Shown here piece by piece: positions 6,213 through 7,714 of a stretch of DNA of 7,714 nt. Under the pieces are notes generated by a model, which was not told the origin of the DNA, did not search any database, and was given only the letters and a program-made list of their open reading frames with translations. This DNA comes from Mariprofundaceae bacterium (GTDB lineage Bacteria; Pseudomonadota; Zetaproteobacteria; Mariprofundales; Mariprofundaceae): assembly GCA_015488125.1 (NCBI GenBank), contig WFOJ01000161.1:1-7714 (forward strand). The letters run 5' to 3'. Both the position numbers and the translations under genes were made by a program. Each line of letters opens with the position of its first letter. Position 1 is the stretch's first letter.

Positions 6213-6518
6213 CGAGAACGACAAAAACGAACCAAGTCCAGAAACTTGCTCGAACGGCTGCGGGATTTCGAGGATGATGTGCTACGATTTATGGTGGTGG
6301 ACTATGTGCCGTTCATCAATAATCAGGGGGAAAATGACTTGCGTATGACCAAGGTGCAGCAGAAAATTTCCGGCTGTTTCCGGTCAATGGAAGGGGCACA
6401 AACCTTTTGCCGTGTACGGAGCTTTCTGCTTACATGCCAGCGGCAAAACATCTCCACCTCGGAGGCGTTAAGTCAGCTTTTCAATGGCAAGATACCAGAA
6501 TCGGCGGTGGCGACATGA
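6213..6518 (+). pseudogene. IS66 family transposase (TnpC), C-terminal fragment
   Basis: The frame opens after a TAG at 6210-6212 and reads TKSRNLLERLRDFEDDVLRF, then VPFINNQGENDLRMTKVQQK, ISGCFRSMEGAQTFCRVRSF and a tail ending SQLFNGKIP. This is the C-terminal end of the IS66 DDE transposase: the NNQ-EN-LRM-KV-QKISG block contains the final catalytic acidic residue (E of GEN). The family protein is about 500 residues long; only ~100 remain, and the rest of the element including tnpA and tnpB is gone. It has no ribosome site and cannot be functional. It lies between two sets of IS21-like repeats, suggesting that one element inserted into the other and deletions followed. Confidence 0.85.
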
Positions 6519-6538
6519 AATACGGGCTGAATAGTTAC
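6517..6538 (+). mobile_element. Probable right terminal repeat of the IS66 element
   Basis: The segment AATACGGGCTGAATAGTTAC, starting two to three bases after the transposase stop codon and ending in GTTAC, resembles IS66-family right ends, which begin GTAAC/GTAAG when read inward. Elements of this group normally leave an 8-bp target duplication; its partner cannot be seen because the left end is missing. Confidence 0.4.
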
Positions 6539-6567
6539 ATTATAATAAGGCCAGATCTCGATAAAAA

Positions 6568-6587
6568 CCGGCGATTCGTCTCGCCGG
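6568..6587. repeat. Perfect 7-bp hairpin CCGGCGA-N6-TCGCCGG
   Basis: CCGGCGA (6568-6574) and TCGCCGG (6581-6587) flank TTCGTC. The hairpin lies between the IS66 end and the right IS21-like repeats. No T-tract follows, so it is weak as a terminator; it may be part of an insertion-sequence end. Confidence 0.5.
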
Positions 6588-6598
6588 GAGTTATACAG

Positions 6599-6659
6599 GG
6601 GGACAAAATTGGACGCTGATTTATCCCTCAAAGGGGTCAATTTTGGAGGCTGATCAACA
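6599..6659 (+). mobile_element. IS21-family-like right end with two 21-bp repeats
   Basis: GGGGACAAAATTGGACGCTG (6599) and GGGGTCAATTTTGGAGGCTG (6633), each followed by A, are spaced 34 bases apart. The second runs into TCAACA and so ends in CA at 6659, the terminal dinucleotide expected of IS21 elements (TG…CA). The orientation is the same as the pair at 6159, not inverted, so the two pairs are not the two ends of one intact element. Confidence 0.45.
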
Positions 6660-6671
6660 ATATCGCAATGG

Positions 6672-6700
6672 TTGACACACTTAGTGTGCCTCATTATTTT
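6672..6700 (+). promoter_or_regulatory. Promoter for the SMR cassette
   Basis: TTGACA (6672-6677) and TATTTT (6695-6700) are separated by an ideal 17 bases. The spacer holds the inverted repeat CACAC-TTA-GTGTG (6676-6688), a possible operator. The promoter lies 57 bases upstream of the integron core site and so outside the cassette, as a Pc promoter would. Transcription would begin near 6707, with a ~75-base leader before the SMR start. Confidence 0.55.
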
Positions 6701-6756
6701 ACGTCCGACGGGTATGCGAAACAACACAATAGCTTGTTGGCTCCTCGTTCCTCGGC

Positions 6757-6763
6757 GTTAGAT
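6757..6763 (+). other. Integron recombination core site GTTAGAT (5' cassette boundary)
   Basis: It fits the consensus GTTRRRY, with the cleavage point after the G. It is the exact complement of ATCTAAC found directly after the SMR stop codon, as expected when the first bases of a cassette pair with the start of its own attC. No partner core RYYYAAC is visible in the preceding ~100 bases, so the upstream sequence is either an attI site or a truncated attC. Confidence 0.6.
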
Positions 6764-6781
6764 TTCGTCAAAAGGAGATAA

Positions 6782-7111
6782 ATGGCATATTTATATTTAG
6801 CGATAGCAATTATTGCTGAAGTCGCTGCAACAAGTGCTTTGAAGGCATCTTCAGAATTCACGAAGTTGTTGCCGAGCCTAATAGTTGTCATCGGGTACGG
6901 AGTTGCATTTTACTTTATGGCACTTGTACTAAGAACTATTCCGATAGGTATTACATACGCAATTTGGTCTGGCATTGGCATTGTCTTGGTCGCTGTTGTT
7001 GGCTCATTGCTATATAAACAAATCCCAGATATTCCTGCGGTTATTGGAATGGGGCTAATCATTTTAGGAGTGGTTGTTATTCATGTGTTTTCAAAAACAG
7101 TCAGTCATTAA
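6782..7111 (+). CDS. Small multidrug resistance (SMR) efflux transporter, Qac/EmrE type
   Basis: This 109-residue inner-membrane protein has four hydrophobic helices (~3-21, 30-50, 57-76, 83-103), normal for the family. It exports cationic drugs and quaternary ammonium compounds in exchange for protons as a dual-topology dimer. The essential glutamate is E13 in AIIAEVAATSALK; Y59 and W62 in ITYAIWSGIG match the substrate-site residues of EmrE (Y60, W63). GTVLVA-type helix 3 and the helix 4 GMGLIILGVV dimer motif are present in recognisable form. The start has a good ribosome site (AGGAG, 6773-6777). The gene fills the space between two complementary integron core sites, so it is a gene cassette, and it looks more AT-rich than the neighbouring genes. 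It is closest in pattern to qacE/qacH/emrE-like cassettes; the exact allele cannot be named. Confidence 0.93.
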   Translation: MAYLYLAIAIIAEVAATSALKASSEFTKLLPSLIVVIGYGVAFYFMALVLRTIPIGITYAIWSGIGIVLVAVVGSLLYKQIPDIPAVIGMGLIILGVVVIHVFSKTVSH

Positions 7112-7137
7112 ATCTAACCAAAGCATTAAAACGGCAT
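7112..7137 (+). other. Truncated attC of the SMR cassette
   Basis: ATCTAAC (7112-7118) directly follows the SMR stop codon and fits the R'' core RYYYAAC. Only ~20 further bases remain before the AAAACGGGG tip of a RAYT element. No matching GTTRRRY core or second arm is seen downstream, so the cassette could not be excised by an integrase. Confidence 0.55.
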
Positions 7138-7714
7138 AAAACGGGGCCTGACCTATAACTGATTGATTTTACAGGGATAGAAGGCCAAAAACATCCCTTT
7201 TCTGGCCTTAGAACGCCCATTTTGGGAGTAAAATAGCAGGGCTAAGGAGGATTTGATGCCAAGAGCGAAGCGATATCATCTTCCTGGCCATGTCTGGCAT
7301 ATCACTCATCGGTGCCACAAGGGCGAATTCCTGTTTAAGTTTGCCAGGGATCGGCAGTGCTGGATTCGGTGGTTGTTTGAGGCTCGAAAACGTTACGGTA
7401 TTTGCGTATTAAACTACATGGTTACCTCGAATCACATTCACCTCCTGGTAGTTGATGATCAAACCTCCGAAAGAACAGAAGGGGAGCATTCTGGTCGAAT
7501 CGATATCACGTCACAGCCATTGAAAGTGGCGAGCATCTGATTCGCTGCCTTGTTTACATTGATCTGAATATGGTGCGTGCCGACGTAGTTTCACATCCTG
7601 CCGAGTGGCCGCACTGTGGATACCACGAAATCCAGAGTCCACCTGACCGCTATCGCATAATTGACCGAAACCGCCTTGCCAATCTTTGCGGTATACGAGG
7701 TGAAGAATATTTGA
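7138..7714 (+). mobile_element. RAYT (IS200-like) element, right side cut by the window
   Basis: It begins AAAACGGGGCCTGACC, an inverted match to the outer end at 209-229. The leader contains a hairpin AAGGCCA-N15-TGGCCTT (7181-7209) and CCCA-TTT-TGGG, then a strong ribosome site. An outer AAAACGG copy sits 10 bases upstream (7128-7134), echoing the tandem duplication at the other element's end. The element inserted inside the attC of the SMR cassette. Confidence 0.7.
7256..7713 (+). pseudogene. REP-associated tyrosine transposase (RAYT), internally deleted and frameshifted
   Basis: RAYTs are Y1 HUH transposases thought to spread REP palindromes through single-strand intermediates. From ATG 7256 (AGGAGG 5 bases upstream) the gene reads MPRAKRYHLPGHVWHITHRC to the HUH motif HIHLL (7433-7447) and VVDD. 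Family homology then resumes in a different frame at about 7468 with RKNRRGAFW, RYHVTAIESGEHLIRCLVY and IDLNMVRADVV; the presumed catalytic tyrosine is at 7555-7557. About 30 codons usual at this point are missing. The reading frame from the start therefore ends at 7540 after unrelated residues (95 codons counted from the TTG at 7253). The resumed frame stays open to the window edge, where the C-terminal part lies outside. No active enzyme can be made from it. Confidence 0.85.

Noticed and set aside
6568..6587. Intrinsic terminator
   Set aside because: The stem is good but no T-run follows on either strand.
1..7714. CRISPR array, tRNA or rRNA genes
   Set aside because: No regularly spaced repeats, no tRNA-like arms with CCA or TTCGA loop, and no rRNA-like sequence were seen on either strand.

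Overview
This window looks like an accessory, insertion-rich stretch of a proteobacterial chromosome. HemJ, an IS66 remnant, REP-associated (RAYT) transposase remnants and an integron-style SMR cassette together fit a gamma-like proteobacterium, but the sequence alone does not fix the lineage. Only four genes look intact: a DUF2207 membrane protein (minus strand), hemJ, a large SF1 helicase fusion, and a small multidrug resistance (SMR) transporter. Everything else is broken mobile DNA or short regulatory sequence.

Left part (1-2601). A tyrosine recombinase fragment enters from outside the window and is cut off near position 195. A tandem 16-bp repeat and the outer end of a RAYT element follow. 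On the minus strand the RAYT gene is split: its first 12 codons and leader lie at 2447-2601, and its last ~70 codons lie at 235-447. Between the halves sits a complete 614-codon DUF2207 gene whose stop codon is one base from the resumed RAYT homology. It looks like a passenger gene replacing the middle of the transposase.

Middle part (2602-6141). A non-coding interval carries a long imperfect hairpin and a CATGAT-N5-ATCATG dyad; the same dyad also overlaps the start of the DUF2207 gene. Then comes hemJ (protoporphyrinogen IX oxidase), followed after 20 bases by a 942-residue protein with a RelE-like N-terminal domain, a compact UvrD/Rep-type helicase core, an ankyrin-like segment and an uncharacterised C-terminal domain. 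hemJ and the helicase gene are probably co-transcribed. The helicase fusion is the best candidate here for an undescribed activity, possibly genome defence, but that is inference.

Right part (6142-7714). Two pairs of 21-bp direct repeats resembling IS21-family ends bracket the 3' remnant of an IS66 transposase gene. Next is a good sigma70-type promoter, an integron core site (GTTAGAT) and the SMR gene, followed immediately by the complementary core ATCTAAC. The downstream attC is then interrupted by a second RAYT element, in inverted orientation to the first, whose gene carries an internal deletion and frameshift and runs off the window. No CRISPR array, rRNA or tRNA was seen.
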